A stretch of 64,000 nucleotides of DNA from Halobacterium sp. R2-5. Its GTDB lineage: Archaea; Halobacteriota; Halobacteria; Halobacteriales; Halobacteriaceae. The stretch covers positions 1 to 64,000 of the forward strand of contig NZ_JAANTH010000003.1 of the NCBI RefSeq assembly GCF_011734195.1, written 5' to 3'. Under the pieces are notes generated by a model, which saw only the letters and a list, made by a program, of their open reading frames with translations, was not told the origin of the DNA and ran no database searches. The number at the start of each line of letters is the position of its first letter. Position 1 is the stretch's first letter. Positions 55,325-63,002 of this stretch are shown piece by piece. Position numbers and translations under genes: made by a program.

Positions 55325-56518
55325 TCAGGTCAACCCTCGGCTGGCGAGAAGGGAGACGAGTCCGTATGTACCGATGAAGGCACCGACCAGCGAGGTGACC
55401 CACGCGACGACCGTGAGAGCGAGCTTGCGTGCCCTCACCTCGTCCCTTCCGCCCTCGGCCAGACCGCTGCCGACGATGGCGCTGATGATGATCTCGTTGA
55501 ACGAGACCGGGACGCCGTACAGGATGCCGACCTGTGCCACGAGGAACGACGGCACCAGCGCGGCAACTGACCGCGAGAGCGACAACGTCGCGTACTCCCG
55601 TCCGACCGCCTCGATGAGCCGCGGCGCTCCCGACCACGCGCCGACGACGAGGACGAACGACGCGACCACCAGTACGGGCGACGCCGAGACTGACATCGAG
55701 TCGAGCAGCGGCAACAGCGGCCCGATCGCCAGCCCGATCTGGTTACCGGCCCCCGAGAACGCGACGAGCATCCCGAGCCAGATCAGCAATCGTCGGTTGG
55801 TCTCGCGCTCGCCGTGGCGCAGGACCGTTCGGTAGGCCAGCGCGGCTCCGCCGACGGTGAACGCGACCGGCACCCCAACCCAGAGCACCCCAGACAGGGA
55901 TGGTGTCCACACGGCAACGGCTGTAGCCAACGAGTGGCTCTCATCTACCGGGCCGAGGAATGGAAACTCCAGTAGGGGGAAAACTAGGAACACAGCTGCG
56001 ACGATTATCGTGACGCTGTACCGTGGCAACAGGCGATTCCAGGCGAGGAGCCGCGCGATGGCGTACGAGAGTGCACCGACGAGCACGGGTGCGACGACCC
56101 AGAGAGCCGCGAACTGTCCGTACAGTCTCCAAGCGGGCGACCCCCCGAGCGCGAGTCCAGCACCGACCATCGCGCCGGTGACGGTGAACGCCGCCGGAAT
56201 CGGGTACCGGCCGAACGCGCCGAGCGCCATCAGGAGCGCCGAGAGGAGGATGGCGATGCTCGCGGCCAGCGGCGTCGTCGACGTGCCGAGGACGAGTCCG
56301 CGACCGACCGTCTCGGTCACGCTCGCCCCTTGGACGAGTGCCCCCGCGAACCCGACGATGCCGAGCAGGTACGCGGCGCGCTGGACCGGGATGACGTTCG
56401 CTCCGACGGCCGGGGCGAACGCGCCGCCACCGATGGCGACGGCGCCGATCGCCCACGCCATGAACAGCCCTGCGGCGAACGCCATCACGATGGTGATCAC
56501 GAACACTGTTTCGCTCAT
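55325..56518 (-). CDS. PiT family (inorganic phosphate transporter-like) membrane protein
   Basis: The 397-residue product has ten to twelve hydrophobic segments and the two-fold PiT layout. The GANDVANA signatures are only partly kept: GGGAFAPAVGANVIPVQRAAYL in the first half and AFSGAGNQIGLAIGPLLPL in the second. The motif YPIPAAFTVTGAMVGAGLALGG is typical. PiT proteins co-transport phosphate, or sulfate in the CysP branch, with sodium or protons. The second signature lacks its usual Asp, so substrate could differ from phosphate. No phoU-like gene is adjacent. Confidence 0.82.
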   Translation of the reverse strand: MSETVFVITIVMAFAAGLFMAWAIGAVAIGGGAFAPAVGANVIPVQRAAYLLGIVGFAGALVQGASVTETVGRGLVLGTSTTPLAASIAILLSALLMALGAFGRYPIPAAFTVTGAMVGAGLALGGSPAWRLYGQFAALWVVAPVLVGALSYAIARLLAWNRLLPRYSVTIIVAAVFLVFPLLEFPFLGPVDESHSLATAVAVWTPSLSGVLWVGVPVAFTVGGAALAYRTVLRHGERETNRRLLIWLGMLVAFSGAGNQIGLAIGPLLPLLDSMSVSASPVLVVASFVLVVGAWSGAPRLIEAVGREYATLSLSRSVAALVPSFLVAQVGILYGVPVSFNEIIISAIVGSGLAEGGRDEVRARKLALTVVAWVTSLVGAFIGTYGLVSLLASRGLT

Positions 56519-56607
56519 GCGCTCGGTGGAGCTCCCTGGTCACCGCTCGACCCCTGTAGTTCACGATGTCCGACGTGCGGGTTCATCTCTGGAGACGGCG
56601 GGAAACG

Positions 56608-57843
56608 TCAGACAAGCGTTGTGATCAACTCGGTCAACGACTTGCCCGTCAGGAGTGCTAAGAGGAACGTGAGAATCACGATGCCGCCGAATATAACATT
56701 TTCTGTAAGTGTGGGATTGTAGTACCGGTGCATTGCGCCGTAGAGTGCCAGCACCGTCACCGGCAGTCCGATAACGCCGTTCACAGCGGGTACCACGAGT
56801 GCCAGTTGCACCGCCGAGAAGTCGGTGAACGCGAGTATCGGTACGGTGAGGAGCAACGACAGGACAATCAGACCATTGACGACGATGCGGAACAGACGGT
56901 CGCCGAATACGGTGTCGTGGCCGAACGCCTGGGGGACCATGAACCCGGCCCCGAACAGAGTGCCGGTCGCGCTGGAAAAGGAGGCTGCCCCGGCCCCGAC
57001 GATGAACACGGTTAGTGCCCAGGGGCCGAGCTCCTCCACGAGTGGCCGAGCCGGATCGACGAGCGAGACCACGCCGGACGGAACCGTGATCGCGGCGACG
57101 AGCAGCACGGCGATACTCATCAGGACGGCCGCAATCAGGCCGACGGTGTGGTCCCGTCGGTACTGGCTGAGGGTGTCGAAATCCTTTGCCTGGTTCATGC
57201 TCGTCTGGATGAAGAAGTTCGGGTAGTAGATTGTCGTGCCGACCAGCGCCATGATCATCGCGAGATATTCCATATCGGTCCGAATCGTCGGGACCAACCC
57301 CCGGGCGACGTCGGCGGCCGGGACGTCGATGCCGAGGAAGATCGCGAGATACGACCCGAAGACCGCGAGGACGAGAACTGCGATGACCGTCTCGATCCGC
57401 TGATAGACGCGGAGTTCGATGAGTGCGATTCCGGCGGCACCACTGAGGATGGTGGCGATTAGAACGTTGTCGAGCGGGGTGAGATACGCAAGAGCGGCCC
57501 CTGTCAGCGCGTAGTTCGCCACGCTCCAGAGGTGCATGATAACCGCGATGAACACTGCGAACGCCTTCGCGGCAGGCGCCCCGATCACGTCACGGATGTA
57601 CCCCATGAGTGGCTGATCGAGCACGGCCAGCCGTGCGGACATCTCGTGGACTACGAGACCGACTCCAAGGGAGAGTGGGAGGACCCACAGGAGTGTGAAC
57701 CGGAACGATACGCCGACGTTAGAGAGAATGTAGATCGACCCAGCGCCGAAGATGTTCGCTGCAAATATCAGTCCCATGCCGTAACTCCGAAGCAGATTCC
57801 GTACATATCGGAACGAGTTGTCGGTCAACTGGACGTTACTCAT
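56608..57843 (-). CDS. NRAMP-superfamily transporter lacking the DPGN metal motif
   Basis: The 411-residue product with about eleven membrane helices starts YGMGLIFAANIFGAGSIYIL, matching the TM1 position where NRAMP metal transporters have DPGN; here the Asp and the motif are gone (NIFGAG). In TM6 the usual MPHN-type break reads TTIYYPNFFIQTSMNQ. The C-terminal half (SATGTLFGAG, VPAVNGVIGLPVTVLALYGAM) still fits the LeuT-type NRAMP fold. Transition-metal transport is therefore unlikely, and the protein may move another substrate. It lies 90 nt upstream of the PiT-like gene on the same strand. Confidence 0.8.
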   Translation of the reverse strand: MSNVQLTDNSFRYVRNLLRSYGMGLIFAANIFGAGSIYILSNVGVSFRFTLLWVLPLSLGVGLVVHEMSARLAVLDQPLMGYIRDVIGAPAAKAFAVFIAVIMHLWSVANYALTGAALAYLTPLDNVLIATILSGAAGIALIELRVYQRIETVIAVLVLAVFGSYLAIFLGIDVPAADVARGLVPTIRTDMEYLAMIMALVGTTIYYPNFFIQTSMNQAKDFDTLSQYRRDHTVGLIAAVLMSIAVLLVAAITVPSGVVSLVDPARPLVEELGPWALTVFIVGAGAASFSSATGTLFGAGFMVPQAFGHDTVFGDRLFRIVVNGLIVLSLLLTVPILAFTDFSAVQLALVVPAVNGVIGLPVTVLALYGAMHRYYNPTLTENVIFGGIVILTFLLALLTGKSLTELITTLV

Positions 57844-58217
57844 CGGCGGTCAACCCCGCTGGCTCGGCGGCACATAGTCCAATGTGTGTGGCGAGTTCCA
57901 CCCGTCACCCCGGCGCGGCACAGCGGAGAGGCTCCGCATACGAATACGGAGGGTAGACAATGGAATGAGGGTGCCCCCTGTCAGTGAAAGTAACCTATCC
58001 AAGCGATAGTCCGACATCGAAACGCGGGACCCCTCCAGAACGGACGGCAGTCGCGTCTGAGGGCACGACCAGTCGGGTACGACCTCGGAGCGTCTGAATC
58101 GGACGTCCGAAGAGAGAACGCTGGCCACTGGCCACCTAATCCCGGCCGCGACACACTTCTCGCTGTTTGCGCTCTTGAGCATCGCCGCATACACCTATCA
58201 AATCGAGTCCGGAGGTG
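57844..58217 (+). other. Intergenic stretch with a fragment of a membrane protein C-terminus
   Basis: No intact gene. A plus-strand frame from about 58062 to the TGA at 58222-58224 has no start codon but ends in a hydrophobic stretch (LIPAATHFSLFALLSIAAY) followed by a short polar end. This looks like the tail of a transporter whose front is missing. A GGAGGTGATG at 58211-58220 overlaps the start of the next frame. Confidence 0.35.
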
Positions 58218-58508
58218 ATGCCTGATGAGTTCACGATTCGGCAGCCGATGAACTCTGCCGCGTTGTCATCGTTGCTCGGGTACGCGTTCGTTGCCCTCGG
58301 AGTATTGAATTTGGGGCGTTTCGAATACGACTCGACGGCCCGCGGCTTGGTCGCACACCTGAGTGGGGTTACTTCCTTCCTTGCGGTGTACGGTTTGACG
58401 GGGTTGTGGGGGATCAATACCTTCCTTGCTCTCGTTGTTGTTGGCGCTCTGTGTACGTACCTCCCGGCAGTCGGCGTTTGGTCAGTTTACGGAACACCTC
58501 GTTCCTAA
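58218..58508 (+). CDS. Small hypothetical membrane protein
   Basis: A 96-residue frame from the ATG at 58218, or a GTG three bases earlier, with three hydrophobic segments (LSSLLGYAFVALGVLNLG, LVAHLSGVTSFLAVYGL, TFLALVVVGALCTYLPAVGV). A GGAGG lies directly against the start, closer than normal. An in-frame ATG at 58248 would give the same membrane segments. Its TAA is immediately followed by the GTG of the next frame. No family is recognised. Confidence 0.45.
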   Translation: MPDEFTIRQPMNSAALSSLLGYAFVALGVLNLGRFEYDSTARGLVAHLSGVTSFLAVYGLTGLWGINTFLALVVVGALCTYLPAVGVWSVYGTPRS

Positions 58509-58799
58509 GTGCAGACGATTGAATTATTATCTAAATACCTGCACTTTTGCAAACGCTTTTTTAGACGAAAATTCAAATTTACAATAGTGGATTTCCGCAG
58601 AGTCACCGTAGCACTGGCGTTCGTCATCTTCGTAGATAGAGCGATTCGCTTACTCATTGGGGAAATCACGCTGGGAACGCTATTTACGCCACTGTGGCCT
58701 GGATTTGCAACCTCTCATCCGAATATATTTGTGTGGATAGGAATTGTCTCTGCGCTCTTACTAATAGAAGCATTTAGACGACCGTCCTTCGAATCGTAG
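58509..58799 (+). CDS. Small AT-rich hypothetical membrane protein
   Basis: A 96-residue frame from a GTG placed directly after the previous stop. It has a basic N-terminus (KRFFRRKFKFT) and two hydrophobic segments (VTVALAFVIFVDRAIRLLIG and FVWIGIVSALLLIEAF). Its AT content is far above the window average, which suggests foreign origin. The protein is basic, unusual for a haloarchaeon. No homology is recognised; it may be a cargo gene of a virus or plasmid. Confidence 0.4.
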   Translation: MQTIELLSKYLHFCKRFFRRKFKFTIVDFRRVTVALAFVIFVDRAIRLLIGEITLGTLFTPLWPGFATSHPNIFVWIGIVSALLLIEAFRRPSFES

Positions 58800-59018
58800 A
58801 CCTTTTGACGCAAATTATTATAGAAAAATTTCAATTTCAGTACTCAAACTCACTTAGCGGTGGTTTCAGCTACGAAATCGTTGAATAATACTATCAGACA
58901 CGGAGATTCCTGATGGGTTGACAATAGTTCCCGCGTGATTTCTTTATTCAGGTGGGAGTTGAAATAGCCGGTCAGTATAGGTGGGTTTTGGAGCAGTGAG
59001 GCTCCTCTCAGAACGGTG

Positions 59019-59300
59019 CTATTGGCCGACGACGAACATCGGTGCGTGGGTTTCTTGCCTGAGCTTGTTGGGAACCGACCCGCTGAAAAACCGCTTGAAC
59101 AGTGACCGCTCGGACGCGCCAATGACGAGGAGTTCGTGTGCCTCGCTTTCCGCTGCTATCGTCGAGACGACATCGTCGCTGCGCACGAGGCTCATCTCGA
59201 CCGAACCGTCAGCAACACTGTCGGTGTACGCATCCAGCCGGTCGCCAGCGCTCCGTCTCTGGTCGTCTGTTTCGTCCTCCGAGACGACTGTCAGTAGTCT
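59019..59300 (-). pseudogene. 5'-truncated universal stress protein domain
   Basis: A 93-codon frame without a start reads RLLTVVSEDETDD, then HELLVIGASERSLFKRFFSG and VPNKLRQETHAPMFVVGQ before the stop. This is the C-terminal two thirds of a USP domain with a degenerate ATP loop. Such domains also form the tails of amino-acid permeases, so the parent gene is uncertain. Its upstream end runs into a HalOD1 fragment in another frame. Confidence 0.6.
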
Positions 59301-59428
59301 AACATCCCTGGGTCGGTCGTATCGTAGAGTGGCGGTAACTCCATCGGGTCACGCCCGGTTTTCTCCGCAACCATACTGATAACCTGCTCCGAAGGCTCAC
59401 GGCTCACGGGACACAGATCCCTGCTCAC
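59291..59428 (-). pseudogene. HalOD1 domain fragment
   Basis: A 45-residue frame from a GTG contains PSEQVISMVAEKTGRDPMEL and PPLYDTTDPGMLDY, the first half of a HalOD1 domain (compare DPLPPLFETINPDALDALAA in the intact protein at 41150). It stops there, without the beta-rich second half, overlapping the USP fragment. A fusion scar between two decayed genes is likely. Confidence 0.5.
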
Positions 59429-59520
59429 TTAACGTTGGGATATTATTCACCCGATTAATCAAAATCACCCAGTCCCGTAAAGTGTGAAGGGACTAACCGT
59501 GGTGGGGGCCTAAAGGAGGT

Positions 59521-59835
59521 GTGAACACTTCTAGTCCACAACTGTCCATAGACGATGTCCTTGCGGCCCTGAGTAACGTCCAGCGACGCCAACTCCTCGA
59601 ATCACTGATTGCTGATTCCCCACCAGATAACGCAGCAAAATCCGGCGTTGTGGTTGATGACGATATCGCGATGCACCACGGTCACCTGCCAAAACTGGCC
59701 GACTACGGACTCGTCACCTGGGACAAAGACACAAATCGAGTCACAAAAGGTCCAAATTTCGAGGACGCGAAACCGGCTCTCGAATCTCTCGCCGAACACG
59801 GCAAAGAAACCCCTGTGACTGAGGTGAATCGATGA
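59521..59835 (+). CDS. DUF7344-like winged-helix protein
   Basis: The 104-residue product reads SIDDVLAALSNVQRRQLLESL, a typical first helix pair of small haloarchaeal winged-helix proteins, then HHGHLPKLADYGLVTWDKDTN as recognition helix and wing. Such proteins are probably DNA-binding regulators. The GTG start is preceded by AAAGGAGGT with no spacing, odd for initiation. Its stop overlaps the ATG of the next small gene (ATGA). Confidence 0.7.
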   Translation: MNTSSPQLSIDDVLAALSNVQRRQLLESLIADSPPDNAAKSGVVVDDDIAMHHGHLPKLADYGLVTWDKDTNRVTKGPNFEDAKPALESLAEHGKETPVTEVNR

Positions 59836-59975
59836 CCGAAGCCAACGACAACGACGATGCTCAGACCGACGAGTTCGGAATTACGAGCCAAGACATTGAT
59901 CAGATTGTAGAGTTTCTGGAGAAACCGCGATACATGCGTACTGTCGACGACTTACGCCGGTCTTCGAAGAGATAG
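59832..59975 (+). CDS. Small acidic protein coupled to the winged-helix gene
   Basis: A 47-residue protein, MTEANDNDDAQTDEFG followed by one amphipathic helix (SQDIDQIVEFLEKPRYMRTV) and a basic end (DDLRRSSKR). It overlaps the DUF7344-like stop by four bases, so it is translationally coupled and may bind that protein. Similar small partners are common behind such regulators in haloarchaea. No specific function is known. Confidence 0.6.
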   Translation: MTEANDNDDAQTDEFGITSQDIDQIVEFLEKPRYMRTVDDLRRSSKR

Positions 59976-60819
59976 CCTCCACGAGAGGTACTTACGACTG
60001 GTCGGGATCGTGCTCGCGCTCAAATGCGTGACGACTGCTTCAGTCGCCGTCTCACCTAAATCAAGGCGGAGGCCCCACCCTCAAGGAGCGAGCGGGGCCA
60101 TTGCCCCCGAGCGAAGTAGGGTAGGGTAGTTTACTTGTTGCCTTGATCTCGGCCCCACATTTGCTGCAGTTCATATCTGGCTTGCAGGAGCGGACGGAAA
60201 TAAACCGTCTGAAGGCGGGTAGAGCACATGCTGTGCTACTCAATTTCCGTGCCTCAGATAGCGTCGAGTGAAGCGAGAGCACGAGAGAGGAAATGGGGAG
60301 TTGTACCCTCGCCTGACACACAACGTGTGTCTCTGGTACGTCCGCCGAACGAGAACCGCGTTCGGCACGGCGAATCACCCTAGCCGCATGCTCAACGGGG
60401 ATTCGCGTCTCTCACTCGATAATCAGAGCAGTAAACCTTGCCGCACTAGCAAGACGTTCGCCTCCTCGAATCCTGGGTCGGAGAACACGGATTGTCCGGC
60501 GGTCCGATTCTCAGAAACGCTCGGTAAGCGGGTAGGGGGGCCGACAACCGACTTCGGTCAGTTACGACTTGATCTGAGGGTGGGGTAAATCGCTTTCATT
60601 AATCCGGAGAGCACGAGGAACCACCCTGCAGACGACAGAGCGACGATTCGAACTACATCTGGTCCAAAACCCTGAGTCGCACATAGACCAGAGTATAGAA
60701 AACCGTCTGTTAGCACCTCAAACCCGGTTTTATTCCCAGACCTAATACTGTAGGGCACAGAATTATACAAAAGCCTTGGTATAGAATTGCATCAATCTTG
60801 TAATGATTGGGCAGCCTGT
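59976..60819. other. Long stretch without a convincing gene
   Basis: About 840 bases. A minus-strand stretch around 60120-60200 encodes MNCSKCGAEIKATSKL, a single CxxC knuckle without partner, and is followed by a GGGGCC-ATT-GCCCC stem. A minus-strand frame at 60558-60770 has one hydrophobic segment (VVRIVALSSAGWFLVLSGLM). Neither is enough to call a gene. AT-rich sequence from 60700 to 60790 may hold the promoter of the next gene. Confidence 0.35.
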
Positions 60820-61602
60820 ATGAACAACCTCGACCAAGCCCTCCAAAACAAAACCGTACTGTTCCTTACACCCTTTGAGGAATACGAGCCCAGAATATCT
60901 CGGCTTCTCTCCGAGCTCACGGTCGAGTTCGCCAACACGACGAGTGAAGCCTACCGAGCCATTGACGAAACGGTAGCTGTCATCTGCGTCTCAGATAACG
61001 TTCTCACTGAAGAATTTGAAGACCTCCGAACAGACGTGCTGCTGAGACATCCCTTCTGCCAATTCGTCGCCATCGAATCAGAGCCCCTCTCAAATCCCCT
61101 CATCGACGACTACGACGTCATTCTAAATGGACCCGTGTCCAGCTCAGAACTCCACGACACCATCAAAGAACGCGTCATCTACGCAGCCTACAGCTCGACG
61201 CTCCAAGAGTACTACCACCTCAACACGTACCTCTCTACCTTTCTGGAGGACGCCCAGGAACCATCGGAGAAACCACCGAAAATCACCAACCGGGTGGAGA
61301 CACTACGAACCATTCTACAGACACTCCAAGCAGAACTATCAGAAGACCACCTTCGTGAGATCAGTAAAACCGTTCAACAGCACAAACAGTACGTCACCCA
61401 ACCCGGAACCAATTCCGGCAACTCCGCCTCGTCGAAGTATCACCCTGACACGTGTCCCCAGTGCGGAGTTGCGTGGGGAGAAGACCACGGCAACGAGCTA
61501 GAGCGCGGCTACGCAAACCTCGGCGCTGGCGTCTGGAAATGCAAGCACTGTGAGTCCATCACTCACTCCCTCCACGACAATCAGCGAGTAACGAAACAAT
61601 GA
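60820..61602 (+). CDS. Pseudo-receiver/HalX-like protein with C-terminal zinc ribbon
   Basis: The 260-residue product starts with a response-regulator-like alpha/beta domain (TVLFLTPFEEYEPRISRLLS, TVAVICVSDNVLTEEFEDLR, PFCQFVAIES). It lacks a clear phospho-acceptor Asp pocket. The following VIYAAYSSTLQEYYHLNTYL resembles the HalX helical output region. The last 50 residues hold a zinc ribbon (CPQCG...CKHC). It would be a cytoplasmic regulator, perhaps protein- or nucleic-acid-binding. The ATG at 60820 is chosen over a TTG 33 nt upstream. The gene is less GC-rich than the flanks. Confidence 0.65.
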   Translation: MNNLDQALQNKTVLFLTPFEEYEPRISRLLSELTVEFANTTSEAYRAIDETVAVICVSDNVLTEEFEDLRTDVLLRHPFCQFVAIESEPLSNPLIDDYDVILNGPVSSSELHDTIKERVIYAAYSSTLQEYYHLNTYLSTFLEDAQEPSEKPPKITNRVETLRTILQTLQAELSEDHLREISKTVQQHKQYVTQPGTNSGNSASSKYHPDTCPQCGVAWGEDHGNELERGYANLGAGVWKCKHCESITHSLHDNQRVTKQ

Positions 61603-61633
61603 CCGGACTCCCTAAACAGTCCCGACAATCGAA

Positions 61634-61689
61634 GCACCTTGTACAAGCCCACCGTTGAACCCGTCCATTTTCTCGCGTACCTCGTCGAA
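61634..61689 (-). pseudogene. TnpB micro-fragment
   Basis: On the minus strand the sequence encodes [19 protein letters not shown], matching [19 protein letters not shown] around residues 57-75 of the intact TnpB proteins. No other TnpB sequence is next to it. It covers the 5' end of the plus-strand gene that follows. Confidence 0.6.
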
Positions 61690-61935
61690 CGACTTGACAC
61701 AGTCGCCGACCTCTTCGATACAGATCGGACCGACTTGCTCGTCGAAGCAATTCGCGAGTACCTCGAAGAGACGGCTGACAGCGAGACATTCCAAGAGCTA
61801 GTCGCGACGAAGTACTACGACGACCAGCTCGAATTCGAGAACGTCAAGCAGTTGGTTGGCACCGAAACTACCCCGCGCCTTCGCCTTCTCAAAGCTGATC
61901 TTGAGGACGAGCCACTGGACCTTGACTCTCCGTAG
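61639..61935 (+). CDS. Ribbon-helix-helix-like protein with altered N-terminus
   Basis: From the TTG at 61639 the frame gives 98 residues. Residues 16-45 (VERLDTVADLFDTDRTDLLV, EAIREYLEE) are a typical CopG/RHH helix pair. The C-terminal half (FQELVATKYYDDQLEFENVKQLVG) recalls the tail of haloarchaeal antitoxin-like RHH proteins. The first ~15 residues, where the DNA-contacting beta-strand should be, are encoded by the antisense of a TnpB fragment. The gene is therefore 5'-replaced and may be inactive or use the new N-terminus. No toxin gene is adjacent. Confidence 0.55.
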   Translation: MYKPTVEPVHFLAYLVERLDTVADLFDTDRTDLLVEAIREYLEETADSETFQELVATKYYDDQLEFENVKQLVGTETTPRLRLLKADLEDEPLDLDSP

Positions 61936-62027
61936 CCAATCGCTGTTTGGTGCCCAAATGAGGGTGCCGCGGGTGGCCGAGCCCTCACCGGCAAAACGTT
62001 GACTCCCCTTCAGACGGGACTAGTCGT

Positions 62028-63002
62028 ATGGAAATCGTCGTTCTCAGTACGGGCGGCACAATCGCGAGCACGTCCGGCGAAGACGGGGCGACACCAGCGA
62101 AATCGGGGGAGCAACTCGTTTCAGCCGTTCCCGAAGTCACGGGGTACGCGAACGTCACCGTCAAACAGGTCGAACGAACGCTGAGCTTCGAGATGGACGT
62201 CACGACGCTCGAATCTATCGCCGAACGAGTGGCAGATCTCGACGACGACCCGGAAGTGGACGCAGTGGTGCTCACGCACGGTACAGACACGCTCGAAGAG
62301 ACCGCCTTCTATCTCGACGCCGCTGTCGCGCCGGGGACGCCGGTGTTCCTGACCGGAGCGCAGCGCCGACCGGACGAGCTGAGTCCCGACGGTCCCGCGA
62401 ACCTCCGCACGGCGTTTCGGGCTGCACGCGAGTTCGCTGACCGGGACTGCGGCGGCGTGTTCGTCGCCTTCAACGAGGAAATCCACGCAGCCCGCTACGT
62501 GACGAAAGCGCACACGTCGAAGCTCGAGGCGTTCGGATCGCCCGGTGCGGGCCCCGTTGGGACCGTCGAACGCGACACCGTCCGCGTCATCAGGGAGCCG
62601 ACGAGCGAAACGCCAACGGTCCCCGCGAGGTCCCTCGCAGCAGATGTCTACGTGGTGCAGAGCGGCACCGCGGTCAGCGCCGACCTGCTGGACGCCGCAC
62701 TGCAGCGAGACGCCGACGGCGTAGTCATCGAGGGAACTGGATTGGGGAACGTCACGGCGAGCCTCGGCGACACTATCGCGGACGCCACCGAGCACGTACC
62801 CGTGGTTGTCACCTCACGCTGTTTCGACGGGTCTGTTGCACCAGTATACGGCGGCGACGGCGGCGGCGAGACGCTCCGCCGGCACGGCGCTATCTTCGCG
62901 TCGAATCTGCCCGCACACAAGGCACGACTCGCTCTACAGCTGGCGCTATCGGCGTACGACGACCACGGGGAAATCCGGGAGTTATTCGCGGCGTTCGGCT
63001 AG
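62028..63002 (+). CDS. L-asparaginase
   Basis: The 324-residue product hydrolyses asparagine to aspartate and ammonia. The N-terminal VLSTGGTIAST supplies the first catalytic Thr (T11), and VVLTHGTDTLEETAF supplies the second Thr-Asp pair with the supporting Lys expected later in the sequence (FNEEIHAARYVTKAH region). There is no signal peptide, so it should be cytoplasmic. A lone gene; its stop shares CTAG with the stop of the convergent deacetylase gene. Confidence 0.93.
   Translation: MEIVVLSTGGTIASTSGEDGATPAKSGEQLVSAVPEVTGYANVTVKQVERTLSFEMDVTTLESIAERVADLDDDPEVDAVVLTHGTDTLEETAFYLDAAVAPGTPVFLTGAQRRPDELSPDGPANLRTAFRAAREFADRDCGGVFVAFNEEIHAARYVTKAHTSKLEAFGSPGAGPVGTVERDTVRVIREPTSETPTVPARSLAADVYVVQSGTAVSADLLDAALQRDADGVVIEGTGLGNVTASLGDTIADATEHVPVVVTSRCFDGSVAPVYGGDGGGETLRRHGAIFASNLPAHKARLALQLALSAYDDHGEIRELFAAFG

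Noticed and set aside
60061-60378. A minus-strand frame containing CSKCGAEIKATSK
   Set aside because: A single CxxC knuckle could be a scrap of a TnpB zinc ribbon, but the rest shows no TnpB sequence and the frame is Ser/Arg-rich noise.
60558-60770. A 70-residue minus-strand frame with one hydrophobic segment
   Set aside because: No homology, no promoter and no conserved neighbour; chance remains the simpler explanation.
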